From assembly GCF_015500095.1 (NCBI RefSeq), contig NZ_CP062983.1:5146001-5210000 (forward strand): a DNA stretch of 64,000 nucleotides, given 5' to 3'. This document shows, in pieces, positions 7,872 to 15,578 of the stretch. Numbering within the stretch: the first letter of the stretch is position 1; the number at the start of each line of letters is the position of its first letter. A program made the position numbers and the translations under genes. A model generated the notes under the pieces. The model was not told the DNA's origin. It ran no database searches and saw only the letters and a program-made list of their open reading frames with translations. Source of the stretch: Phototrophicus methaneseepsis. Its GTDB lineage: Bacteria; Chloroflexota; Anaerolineae; Aggregatilineales; Phototrophicaceae.

Positions 7872-9371
7872 ATGAAACGCTCCTTATTATTGGTGTTCTT
7901 ACTGCTGCTGACGCTGCCACTCGCCGTACAAGCACAAGATGAACTACCGGACCTGGGTGGCGAGACGATTTCTATCGCCGTCGAAAATGCCTACCCGCCA
8001 TTCAACTTCATTGATGAAGAAACCGGTGAACCCGCAGGCTGGGACTACGATGCTGTTGATGAAATCTGTGCTCGCATCAACTGCGTGCCTGAATACATCG
8101 AAACTTCCTGGGATGGCATGATCGTCGCTGTCTCCAACGGAGAATTCGATGTCGCTGCCGATGGCATCACCATCACCGAAGAACGTGATGAAATCGTTGA
8201 TTTCTCCATCCCCTACGTCTCCATTGTGGAACGCCTCATGGCCCGTGTTGATGAAGACCGCTTCGCCACTGTCGAAGAATTCATCGCAAATGAAGAGCTC
8301 GTCGTTGGCGTTCAGTTGGCAACCACCAACTACAACACCGCCATTGAGCTCGTTGGCGAAGATCGTATCGTTGGCTATGACATCTACGGTGCTGCTGTTC
8401 AGGCGCTCATCGCTGGTGATGTCGATGCTGTCATCATTGACGATGTCGCAGGCCAGGGTTACGTCGGTGAAAATGCCGAAGATGTCCAACTCTTCGAAGA
8501 TGGCCTCACCCAGAATGGTGGCCTCGGCTTCATCTTCCCGGAAGGCAGCGAACTCGTCGCCGCTTTCGATGCCGCCCTCACCAGCATGATCGATGATGGT
8601 ACCCTCGACGAACTCAACGTCGAATGGGGCGTCGCCGGTGGTGAAGAAGAAGCTGTTGAACTGCCGGACCTGGGTGGCGAGACGATTTCTATCGCCGTCG
8701 AAAATGCCTACCCGCCATTCAACTTCATTGATGAAGAAACCGGTGAACCCGCAGGCTGGGACTACGATGCTGTTGATGAAATCTGTGCTCGCATCAACTG
8801 CGTGCCTGAATACATCGAAACTTCCTGGGATGGCATGATCGTCGCTGTCTCCAACGGAGAATTCGATGTCGCTGCCGATGGCATCACCATCACCGAAGAA
8901 CGTGATGAAATCGTTGATTTCTCCATCCCCTACGTCTCCATTGTGGAACGCCTCATGGCCCGTGTTGATGAAGACCGCTTCGCCACTGTCGATGAATTCA
9001 TCGCAAATGAAGAGCTCGTCGTCGGCGTTCAGTTGGCAACCACCAACTACAACACCGCCATTGAGCTCGTCGGTGAAGATCGTATCGTCGGCTATGACAT
9101 CTACGGTGCTGCTGTTCAGGCGCTCATCGCTGGTGATGTCGATGCTGTCATCATTGACGATGTCGCAGGCCAGGGTTACGTCGGTGAAAATGCCGAAGAT
9201 GTCCAACTCTTCGAAGATGGCCTCACCCAGAATGGTGGCCTCGGCTTCATCTTCCCGGAAGGCAGCGAACTCGTCGCCGCTTTCGATGCCGCCCTCACCA
9301 GCATGATCGATGATGGTACCCTCGACGAACTCAACGTCGAATGGGGCGTCGCCGGTGGTGAAGAAGAATAA
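7872..9371 (+). CDS. Polar amino-acid ABC transporter binding protein, tandemly duplicated domain
   Basis: 499 aa, about twice the usual length of a family 3 solute-binding protein. After a signal peptide (LLLVFLLLLTLPLAVQA, cut before QDE) come two copies of a complete SBP_bac_3 domain of 239 residues. The motif ENAYPPFNF opens each copy and DGITITEERDE, VGVQLATTN and AVIIDDVAG recur in both. Only one residue differs between copies (E versus D in V-E/D-EFIANEE). No lipobox Cys is present, so the protein should be free or held by an unknown partner. The family captures polar amino acids outside the cell for import. The permease follows after a 70-nt gap holding a hairpin; no ATPase gene is present in the window. 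GGAGG with 7-nt spacing supports the start. Confidence 0.93.
   Translation: MKRSLLLVFLLLLTLPLAVQAQDELPDLGGETISIAVENAYPPFNFIDEETGEPAGWDYDAVDEICARINCVPEYIETSWDGMIVAVSNGEFDVAADGITITEERDEIVDFSIPYVSIVERLMARVDEDRFATVEEFIANEELVVGVQLATTNYNTAIELVGEDRIVGYDIYGAAVQALIAGDVDAVIIDDVAGQGYVGENAEDVQLFEDGLTQNGGLGFIFPEGSELVAAFDAALTSMIDDGTLDELNVEWGVAGGEEEAVELPDLGGETISIAVENAYPPFNFIDEETGEPAGWDYDAVDEICARINCVPEYIETSWDGMIVAVSNGEFDVAADGITITEERDEIVDFSIPYVSIVERLMARVDEDRFATVDEFIANEELVVGVQLATTNYNTAIELVGEDRIVGYDIYGAAVQALIAGDVDAVIIDDVAGQGYVGENAEDVQLFEDGLTQNGGLGFIFPEGSELVAAFDAALTSMIDDGTLDELNVEWGVAGGEEE
7941..8657 (+). repeat. Intragenic tandem duplication, copy 1 (717 bp)
   Basis: The first 717-bp (239-codon) copy within the binding-protein gene. 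It begins at GAACTACCGG and its partner begins exactly 717 nt later. I compared the two copies by eye base by base and found six substitutions and no indels, up to the ends. One lies near the start (CTA versus CTG) and five lie within about 100 bp around 8274-8371. Five of the six are synonymous. Confidence 0.95.
8658..9368 (+). repeat. Intragenic tandem duplication, copy 2
   Basis: The second copy, in frame and directly abutting copy 1. It lacks only the two linker codons (Ala-Val) that join copy 1 to copy 2, and ends with GGTGAAGAAGAA before the TAA. Its near identity to copy 1 means either a very recent duplication, ongoing gene conversion, or an assembly artefact. Confidence 0.95.
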
Positions 9372-9393
9372 CCACCTATAAGCAAGTTGAGAT

Positions 9394-9429
9394 AAAGAGG
9401 CGCACAGCTCCGGCTGTGCGCCCTCTTTT
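9394..9429 (+). terminator. Hairpin with T run between binding-protein and permease genes
   Basis: AAAGAGG then CGCACAGC, loop TCCG, GCTGTGCG, one bulged C, then CCTCTTTT: a stem of 15 pairs ending in T4. It sits 22 nt after the stop of the binding-protein gene and 12 nt before the permease ATG. This is the usual place for a partial terminator or RNA-stabilising hairpin that lets the binding protein be made in excess over the permease. Confidence 0.8.
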
Positions 9430-9441
9430 CCGGGAGACCCC

Positions 9442-10395
9442 ATGGCTTCTCTGATGCAAGACCAACCAATCCAAGAAAAACCCAAAAACGACTTTGAAGA
9501 AGTCGAAGAACAGTCTCGAAAGCGTTTAGCAGGACGGTTCGCTCGGCTTTATACGGCCCCCTGGTGGCTGATTACACTCGTCATCGTCTGGATTTACCTC
9601 ATCGTCCAGATCACCAATAGTCTGGATTATTCACGCATTTTTGCGGAGCTTTCAGAAGGCATCTCCCTCACGCTGACGCTCTCGCTTTCCGCGTATGTGC
9701 TGGCGCTCGTTGTCGGCCTATTGTGTGGTGTCGTCCGGGCAAACCCACCCAAGCCACCGGAACACGGTATGCGTTTTGACCAAGTGGTCGGGCACATCCT
9801 TCATACTTTGCTCTATAACGCCGTGACGCTGTATGTTGAGTTTATGCGTGGTATACCGCCGCTGGTCTTCCTGCTGATTTCAGGCTTCATCCTGGTACCA
9901 GCGCTGCGCGACGCAATTAACACCTCTATTTTGCCGATGCTGCGAACCATGCTCAACAACCCGGAAATCCCTGAACTGGTCTGGCGTGGACGCGATAACG
10001 CCACTGCGATTGCAGGCCTTTCGCTGATTTACGGCGCGTTCCTCTCGGAAGTATTCCGCGCAGGTATTCAGTCCGTCGATAAAGGCCAGATCGAAGCGGC
10101 GAAATCGCTTGGCATGTCTTATTATCAGGTACTGCGCTACATTGTGATCCCGCAGGCCGTCCGCCGCATGCTGCCGCCACTTGGCAACGATTTCATCAGC
10201 ATGATTAAAGACACCTCACTGGTCACAATCCTTGGCATCAACGATATTACACAGCTCGCGCGTAAGTGGTCCGGCAGCACCTTTTTATATGTCGAGACAT
10301 ACGCCGTACTGAGCATGATTTACCTGACGCTGACGATCACGGGCAGTATGCTCGTCCAGCTTATGGAGCGCTATCTGCGTCGTAATGAGCGCTAG
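9442..10395 (+). CDS. Amino-acid ABC transporter permease (HisM/GlnP family)
   Basis: 317 aa with an N-terminal cytoplasmic extension of about 45 residues before the first helix (WLITLVIVWIYLIVQI). Further membrane helices follow. The EAA loop that contacts the ATPase is well conserved (QIEAAKSLGMSYYQVLRYIV, with IPQAVRRMLPPLGN following, about residues 212-246). EFMRGIPPLVFLL is the typical His/Glu/Gln-permease motif. It forms the membrane channel for the substrate delivered by the preceding duplicated binding protein. A homodimer is expected because only one permease gene is present. GGGAG precedes the ATG. The ATP-binding subunit must be encoded elsewhere. Confidence 0.92.
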   Translation: MASLMQDQPIQEKPKNDFEEVEEQSRKRLAGRFARLYTAPWWLITLVIVWIYLIVQITNSLDYSRIFAELSEGISLTLTLSLSAYVLALVVGLLCGVVRANPPKPPEHGMRFDQVVGHILHTLLYNAVTLYVEFMRGIPPLVFLLISGFILVPALRDAINTSILPMLRTMLNNPEIPELVWRGRDNATAIAGLSLIYGAFLSEVFRAGIQSVDKGQIEAAKSLGMSYYQVLRYIVIPQAVRRMLPPLGNDFISMIKDTSLVTILGINDITQLARKWSGSTFLYVETYAVLSMIYLTLTITGSMLVQLMERYLRRNER

Positions 10396-10436
10396 CGCTT
10401 AGCAAGGGCGATCTGCTCATTATCGGCTGTGTGCCG

Positions 10437-11438
10437 TTATTTCTGAGCTGTCGCCGTGAGGTCATTAATGATGGCTGTCGCCGTTAGCTGATATTCATCT
10501 TGCGGCGGCACCGTCGGTGCTGGCGTCGGGGTATCCCCCAGATGCCAGGGACTTTCGATGCTGTCTTCGACACGGATGCGATAGGTCAAGCCCCTCTCAG
10601 GCTCGGTCAGTGTCAGCAAATCGTCTAGCTGCCAGATTGGCTCCACAAAGCCCATATAAAAGTTCTGACCATCATCTATCCCAGCTTTTGTATAGATGCT
10701 GATGTAATTAACGCCCTGTTCAGCGTCCATTTGCGGGATGGTATAGCTGTTGCCATCGTCGTCAGAAAGGGTCCAACCCCCTAAATCGGGCATCGACGAC
10801 GAATACACGCTAGAAATGCGCACATTTTCATCCGTCTGCCCTGGGAAGACCACATCAAGCGTCACGATATAAGGCGAACTCGTGATGACCTCATCATCAA
10901 GGCCCCCTTCTAAAACGAAGATATTATCCGGCTGTACAACCGTGGGTAAAAATTCCGTCGGGCGATAAACCGGGCGAATAGCTTCAAAATCAAATGGCGT
11001 TGCAGTTATGACGGGTACCATGGTAGGTATCGGCCCAAGCTGCACATTGGGATCTGCCACAGTCTCTACGCTTGATGCTGTCGACATCTGCATACCCACA
11101 ACACCGATACCAATACCTGCGACGAGCGCAATCAGCGCCGCGATACCCATCGGCAGCAGACCCGCACGTCCTTGCGTGCGTTTCCGTTTCGGTCTATGCA
11201 TCATCATAGTCTTTTTCTCCTCTTGCATCCGGCTAGCAAGCTGCTGCCGGGACCGTTGTTGTGCCAGTTGTGTTTCTTTTAGGGATGGCGATAGCTGACC
11301 GATGAGTGTGCCGATGCCGAGCATATCCCTCAGTTCATCCGCATAGTCCGGGTAATCTCGCACGCAGTCCTCGATCGTCTCGCCAGCAGCGAGGCGGTCG
11401 ATACAGACGTTGACAATTTCCATCAGCGGCGGTGTCAT
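10437..11438 (-). CDS. Probable membrane anti-sigma factor
   Basis: 333 aa. The N-terminal 90 residues are cytoplasmic (IDRLAAGETIEDCVRDYPDY, ADELRDML), followed by a charged stretch (HRPKRKRTQGR), one membrane helix (LLPMGIAALIALVAGIGIGV, about residues 93-112) and an outer domain of about 200 residues with a Thr-rich end. The gene overlaps the sigma-factor gene upstream by 4 nt (ATGA), the common arrangement of an ECF sigma factor with its anti-sigma. I do not see the classical zinc-binding HxxxCxxC motif, so the call rests on topology and position. The outer domain has no family I recognise and could be the signal-sensing part. Confidence 0.65.
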   Translation of the reverse strand: MTPPLMEIVNVCIDRLAAGETIEDCVRDYPDYADELRDMLGIGTLIGQLSPSLKETQLAQQRSRQQLASRMQEEKKTMMMHRPKRKRTQGRAGLLPMGIAALIALVAGIGIGVVGMQMSTASSVETVADPNVQLGPIPTMVPVITATPFDFEAIRPVYRPTEFLPTVVQPDNIFVLEGGLDDEVITSSPYIVTLDVVFPGQTDENVRISSVYSSSMPDLGGWTLSDDDGNSYTIPQMDAEQGVNYISIYTKAGIDDGQNFYMGFVEPIWQLDDLLTLTEPERGLTYRIRVEDSIESPWHLGDTPTPAPTVPPQDEYQLTATAIINDLTATAQK

Positions 11439-12076
11439 GAGGCACCTCCCTTCGATCCGGCTTGGACATCCGCTTTTGGATCATCTTCTGATTTTGAAGC
11501 ATCTTCTGCCTTCGGCTCAGATGTCATGATCTGGCGCAGCGTCTGCAGAGCGCGAAACTGAATCGACTTCACGGCACTAATGCTCTTGCCAACTGTTTCA
11601 GCGGTCTCTTGTAAGCTGAGCTGCTGGCCGAAGCGCAGCAACAACACTTCCTGATGATCGCTGTTGAGCATATTAAGCGCGTGCTGCAACCGCTGCTGAT
11701 CAAATACATCCCCCAGAAGATGCTCCGGGTTACTTTCTATCATGGCTGGCATCCATTCCTCCAATGACTCCCACTGTAAGGCGATGCGTGCATTCCCGAT
11801 GGACTGTAAATGTGCCTGCAACTGCGTACGTGCGACCTTAAACAGCCAGCCCCGAAGGTGGCTGCGCGGTGCATTAGGCTTTCCGACGCATTCCAGCAGC
11901 GTCACAAATACGTCACTCACGATGTCTTCCGCCAAAGTTGCCTGTGGCACGCGCAGCCGCACAAACCGATACAGATCGGCAAAGTGCACTTCGTAAGCTT
12001 CCATGACAGCATCACGGTCGCCTTGCTGTATGCGTTCCAACAGCGATAACATCGGCGGATGATCCGGCCTATTCAT
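11435..12076 (-). CDS. RNA polymerase sigma factor, sigma-70/ECF-like
   Basis: About 213 aa. Region 2 runs from about residue 22 to 88 (YEVHFADLYRFVRLRVP, AEDIVSDVFVTLLE, LRGWLFKVARTQLQAHL). Region 4 is about residue 130-187 (LNSDHQEVLLLRFGQQLSLQ, then ETAETVGKSISAVKS and a helix-turn-helix end). Regions 1 and 3 are absent, as in ECF factors. A charged tail of about 25 residues follows. The frame also has GTG at 12082, but AGGA lies 7 nt before ATG 12076, so this start is preferred. Two overlapping palindromes sit immediately upstream. It probably directs an envelope or stress regulon controlled by the downstream anti-sigma; the target promoters are unknown. Confidence 0.88.
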   Translation of the reverse strand: MNRPDHPPMLSLLERIQQGDRDAVMEAYEVHFADLYRFVRLRVPQATLAEDIVSDVFVTLLECVGKPNAPRSHLRGWLFKVARTQLQAHLQSIGNARIALQWESLEEWMPAMIESNPEHLLGDVFDQQRLQHALNMLNSDHQEVLLLRFGQQLSLQETAETVGKSISAVKSIQFRALQTLRQIMTSEPKAEDASKSEDDPKADVQAGSKGGAS

Positions 12077-12093
12077 CGCCACATCCTATTGTT

Positions 12094-12115
12094 GAGAGCC
12101 GCTCTCATATATGAG
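12094..12115. promoter_or_regulatory. Two overlapping palindromes upstream of the sigma gene
   Basis: GAGAGC-c-GCTCTC at 12094-12106 and CTCATATATGAG at 12104-12115 are both perfect inverted repeats and share three bases. They lie 17-39 nt before the sigma-factor ATG on the minus strand. They could be operators for a dimeric regulator or alternative hairpins in the leader RNA. No regulator can be assigned. Confidence 0.45.
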
Positions 12116-12249
12116 GAGGGTAACACGGCGTATAAAGTTGCGGTGAAATTGAAAAGAGGTTCCAAGAAGCCGCTGGGAATGGATTTTTGGTATGGAGATT
12201 GATGTAAATACGGTGAATACAGGAGGAAAAACAAGCTGAAGATAGGAAC

Positions 12250-12273
12250 AAAAAAGGCCCACTAGTGTGGGCC
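12250..12273 (-). terminator. Minus-strand hairpin with T6, upstream of the sigma operon
   Basis: On the minus strand GGCCCAC-acta-GTGGGCC is followed directly by T6: a textbook intrinsic terminator (7-bp stem). No gene on the minus strand ends here; the nearest one starts downstream at 12076. It may end a short leader RNA, attenuate the sigma operon, or insulate it from antisense transcription. Confidence 0.6.
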
Positions 12274-12551
12274 CGGTAATAAAATGATTTTTAATAACCT
12301 TAGTATGCAGTTAACATACCATTTGCTACGTAGAAAGTCAATCCATCTCGTGCAAACTAACCAAACTTCTTGACAAACTGCTCCCCACACCTAGCCAGAA
12401 ACACTGAGAAGCCGCTTAACATTGCTTTACAAGGGGGCAAAATTCACCCACAATATTTATTGTGACGCACTTCACGAACTTTTGCAATAAATCAGCGCAT
12501 TTTCGTGCTGTGGCCTCACCTATCTGGACGATCGTTCTAAGGACTTACAGC

Positions 12552-13916
12552 ATGACGACAGGCTCAGCAGACGAAAGACAACCAGATCAACCTTCACAGC
12601 ATTATGATGTCATCATCGTCGGTGGCCGCGTTGGGGGGACAGCATTAGCCGCTCGTCTCGGTCTCTATGGCCTGCGTGTGCTCGTGTTGGAACGCGAGAC
12701 GTTTCCCTCATTGCCTGCGGTTTCCTCCCCCATCATCTATGCACCTACTATGAAGACGCTGGATGAGATCGGCGCGGATGAAGCCATTTATGCCCACAAC
12801 ACGCCCAAGATTCACTATGTCTATAACATCACCCCCAGCCTGCGAGGCCATATCCGCATCCCGGATATGGATGGCCGGGATTATGGCTATGCGATTGATC
12901 GCGCACGCTTCGATGAGGCCTTATGGCAAAATGCGATGCGCATCCCGACCGTCGAAGGCCGCCAGAGTTGTTCTGTGACGGATATTTTGATGACGGGCAA
13001 GCAAGCCACAGGCGTGACGGTTAAAAACGCGGATGGCAGCACAGAAACAATCTATGGCGACATCATCGTTGGCGCGGATGGACGCTTTAGCATGGTCGCC
13101 CGCAAGATGGACGCAAAGCTCAGTGACGAGTGGGAACAGCATCCCACATCGATTTATTATGCTTATTGGGAAGGCGTCACGCATCTTGATGGCAACCCAG
13201 CCGCGGCTGCTTACGAAGGCAATGGCCCTTATGGCTATCTGACGCTAGACAGTGCCGACGGCCAGACGGCAATTGCCCTGGAAGGCCGCAGCGAAGCCCT
13301 GGAGCATGATGGTGATGCCGAAGCCTTTTACGAGTCTATGGTGCAAAGCCTGCCAGAGCTGGCAGAGCGTACCGCTAACGCGCATCGTGTGACGAGCGTA
13401 CGCGGTATGAAGCACATCAGCAATGGCTACCGCGAACCAGGTGGCCCAGGGTGGGCGCTGGTCGGGGATGCGTATCATCACAAAGACCCGCTCGACGGCC
13501 AGGGGATTTATAACGCCGTGATCACGGGTAAGGCATTGGCACAGGCCATCCGTAAGTACAAACAAGGCCAACTAACGTGGGATGAAGCATTGGCCGAATA
13601 TGACGAGAACGCCCGTATCAAGACTTACCCGATGTATAAGGTGCTGCAGCGGCGCGTAAAAGAGAGCTTTTACCCACAGCCCAGCATTTTGCCGGAATGG
13701 CTCAATGAACAGATGACGCGCTGGATGTTTGAAGACCCGGACGTCAAAAGCCTGGTCGGGAAAATGCTCACGCGGCAAATTCCAGCAGATATGGTCAATT
13801 TGATGGGGCCACCCACGCTGTTTGGGGCGATTGCACGCGGGCCACTACGAGACTTCCGCAAATTGGTCGAGCTACGCCGAGAAAAAGATAAAGCAGGCAG
13901 TCAGCACTCTGAATAG
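12552..13916 (+). CDS. FAD-dependent oxidoreductase (UbiH/geranylgeranyl reductase-like)
   Basis: 454 aa, typical of the PHBH-fold flavoprotein group. The N-terminal Rossmann motif is DVIIVGGRVGGTALAARLG (FAD ADP part, with Arg in the glycine-rich loop). The middle DG motif is GADGRFSMVARKM and the second FAD motif is GDAYHHKDPLDGQGIYNAV. These three together define the family. Members are monooxygenases, halogenases or polyprenyl reductases; the substrate cannot be assigned. AAGGA lies about 8 nt before ATG 12552, and the open frame upstream of it is not protein-like. It stands alone and is separated from the convergent FprA gene by a bidirectional terminator. Confidence 0.85.
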   Translation: MTTGSADERQPDQPSQHYDVIIVGGRVGGTALAARLGLYGLRVLVLERETFPSLPAVSSPIIYAPTMKTLDEIGADEAIYAHNTPKIHYVYNITPSLRGHIRIPDMDGRDYGYAIDRARFDEALWQNAMRIPTVEGRQSCSVTDILMTGKQATGVTVKNADGSTETIYGDIIVGADGRFSMVARKMDAKLSDEWEQHPTSIYYAYWEGVTHLDGNPAAAAYEGNGPYGYLTLDSADGQTAIALEGRSEALEHDGDAEAFYESMVQSLPELAERTANAHRVTSVRGMKHISNGYREPGGPGWALVGDAYHHKDPLDGQGIYNAVITGKALAQAIRKYKQGQLTWDEALAEYDENARIKTYPMYKVLQRRVKESFYPQPSILPEWLNEQMTRWMFEDPDVKSLVGKMLTRQIPADMVNLMGPPTLFGAIARGPLRDFRKLVELRREKDKAGSQHSE

Positions 13917-13923
13917 GCAAAAT

Positions 13924-13957
13924 AAAAAATCCCCTCTCAGATGAGAAGGGATTTTTT
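13924..13957. terminator. Bidirectional terminator
   Basis: AAAAAATCCC-c-TCTC, loop AGAT, GAGA-a-GGGATTTTTT: a symmetrical stem with one C/A mismatch and A/T runs on both sides. It lies between the stops of two convergent genes (13916 and 13976) and can serve both. Confidence 0.92.
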
Positions 13958-13975
13958 AATTCACAGATAGACTTG

Positions 13976-15394
13976 TTAGTCACCCGGTGCATGCTGGCTG
14001 GCGCTATCCAGCGCTTTGAGCATATCATCAATAGTGGTGAACTTACGACGCGGGCGACCCACTTCCTTACCCAGCGACTGTTCGACTTCATCCAGGTGCT
14101 GCCAATCGGCCCAGGTCACATAGCGGACGCCTCGATCTTGTAGCAAACCTTCGATGTCGGTGTCTGCATGAGGTGACCATACCTTGTCTTTAGCCACATC
14201 TTCCAGCAGGGAATTCACAGTTTCGACAGAATCTGGGCGATTGGTGCCGATAATGCCGGAAGGTCCACGCTTGATCCAACCCGCGACATATACACCAGGG
14301 ACGACATCATCGCTGCCCTGTTCTTTGACGACACGGCCCAGTTCGTTCGGGATAGTGCCCCACCGATCATAGAAAGGAATATCAGATAGGCGTATACCGC
14401 GATAACCGACCGAGCGGAAGATCAAATCAACCGGAATAGTCTCGTATTCTTCAGTCGGTTGTGGGCGCAGGTTACCATTATCGTCTGCATACAACTCGTT
14501 TTTGACGATCTTAATCGCTTCGACTTTATCTTCGCCAATAACCTCTACAGGCGAGACGAGGAAGCGCATGATAATCTGCTTGGGCTTACCTTCAGGGGCG
14601 CGCTCTGCATATTCCTGCAAGATTTCCACATTGCGGACGTCTTTCTTATCCGCCTCGTCGGAGGTCAGCATCGCTTTGCTGAGCGAATCTAGCTTAACAT
14701 CTGCGGCTGGCACGATGATGTCCGCTTCCTGCATTTCGCCCAGTTCTTTAATCTCAGGATTGGTGAAGGCCGCTTGTGCAGGCCCACGCCGGCCCAGAAT
14801 GTAGATACGCTTGACGTTGCTCTTTGCCAGCGCTTCCAGGGCATAATCGGCGATGTCGGTGACTTTTAGTTCTTCCTGGGAGCGGGCTAAGATGCGCGTG
14901 ACATCCATAGCGACATTGCCCACGCCGACGACTGCGACAGCCTCGGCATCATCCAGATGGAAATCATGATTGCGGTAATCGGGATGGCCGTTATACCAGC
15001 CTACAAATTCCGTTGCCGCGAAACTACCTTCCAGGTCTTCGCCGGGGATACCCAGCTTTTTATCACTGGCGGAGCCTACAGCGAAGATCACCGCATGATA
15101 GCGCTGCTGTAAATCCGCCAGAGTAACGTCTGTACCGTATTCCACATGGCCGAAGAATCGTACATTCGGCAGGCTAGCCGTACGCTCATAGACACGAGTA
15201 ACTGATTTGATCTTCTGGTGATCCGGAGCGACGCCGCCACGCACCAGACCAAACGGCGTTGGTAGGCGGTCGAAAATGTCAATTTCGGTGGTGAGGGAGC
15301 TTTTTGCCAGGGCGTCCGCTGCGTAAAAACCAGATGGCCCCGACCCGATGATTGCTACACGTAGAGGGGTCGATGTTGTGCCGATGCTACTCAT
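13976..15394 (-). CDS. fprA: Ferredoxin/adrenodoxin-NADP+ reductase, FprA type
   Basis: 472 aa. FAD-binding motif VAIIGSGPSGFYAADAL at residues 13-29, then IDIFDRLPTPFGLVRGGVAP, the signature of adrenodoxin reductase and mycobacterial FprA. The NADP-binding Rossmann motif is AVVGVGNVAMDVTRIL (about 154-169), and GRRGPAQAAFTNPEIKEL is the family-specific segment. The C-terminal FAD motif includes GVYVAGWIKRGPSGIIGTNR. It transfers electrons between NADPH and ferredoxins in the cytoplasm. AGGA precedes the ATG by about 11 nt. The FAD oxidoreductase opposite may be unrelated; the two are convergent and not co-transcribed. A C-terminal extension of about 25 residues follows the usual end. Confidence 0.93.
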   Translation of the reverse strand: MSSIGTTSTPLRVAIIGSGPSGFYAADALAKSSLTTEIDIFDRLPTPFGLVRGGVAPDHQKIKSVTRVYERTASLPNVRFFGHVEYGTDVTLADLQQRYHAVIFAVGSASDKKLGIPGEDLEGSFAATEFVGWYNGHPDYRNHDFHLDDAEAVAVVGVGNVAMDVTRILARSQEELKVTDIADYALEALAKSNVKRIYILGRRGPAQAAFTNPEIKELGEMQEADIIVPAADVKLDSLSKAMLTSDEADKKDVRNVEILQEYAERAPEGKPKQIIMRFLVSPVEVIGEDKVEAIKIVKNELYADDNGNLRPQPTEEYETIPVDLIFRSVGYRGIRLSDIPFYDRWGTIPNELGRVVKEQGSDDVVPGVYVAGWIKRGPSGIIGTNRPDSVETVNSLLEDVAKDKVWSPHADTDIEGLLQDRGVRYVTWADWQHLDEVEQSLGKEVGRPRRKFTTIDDMLKALDSASQHAPGD

Positions 15395-15578
15395 TGGTTG
15401 CTGTTTTCCTGTCTACACGACTTACATTACGGACTCGGCCATTGTGCCGAATTTTACAATGTCAGTATAACACGAAGTTGTTACCCTTCAGTAAACTGGT
15501 GACAACTTTCACTAGCAGTTAGATACAACTGACGATAAAGCGGGATATTCAGGTTGCCTGGGCGTCATTAATACGCTG

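Larger units (their letters stand above)
12077..12551. other. Divergent intergenic region between sigma operon and oxidoreductase
   Basis: 475 nt without a convincing gene. It holds the palindromes at 12094-12115, the minus-strand terminator at 12250-12273 and a small inverted repeat GTATG/CATAC around 12305-12320. The rest is AT-rich. The plus-strand frame is open from 12462, but the peptide there does not look like protein and the FAD fold starts after ATG 12552. Confidence 0.5.

Noticed and set aside
7944-9485. 513-codon open frame on the minus strand antisense to the binding-protein gene
   Set aside because: It mirrors the duplication of the sense gene, has no ribosome site or signal, and its openness follows from the codon bias of the sense strand. 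The sense protein is a clear family member.
12462-12551. N-terminal extension of the FAD oxidoreductase
   Set aside because: The extra 30 residues are not protein-like, and the ribosome site and Rossmann motif fit ATG 12552.
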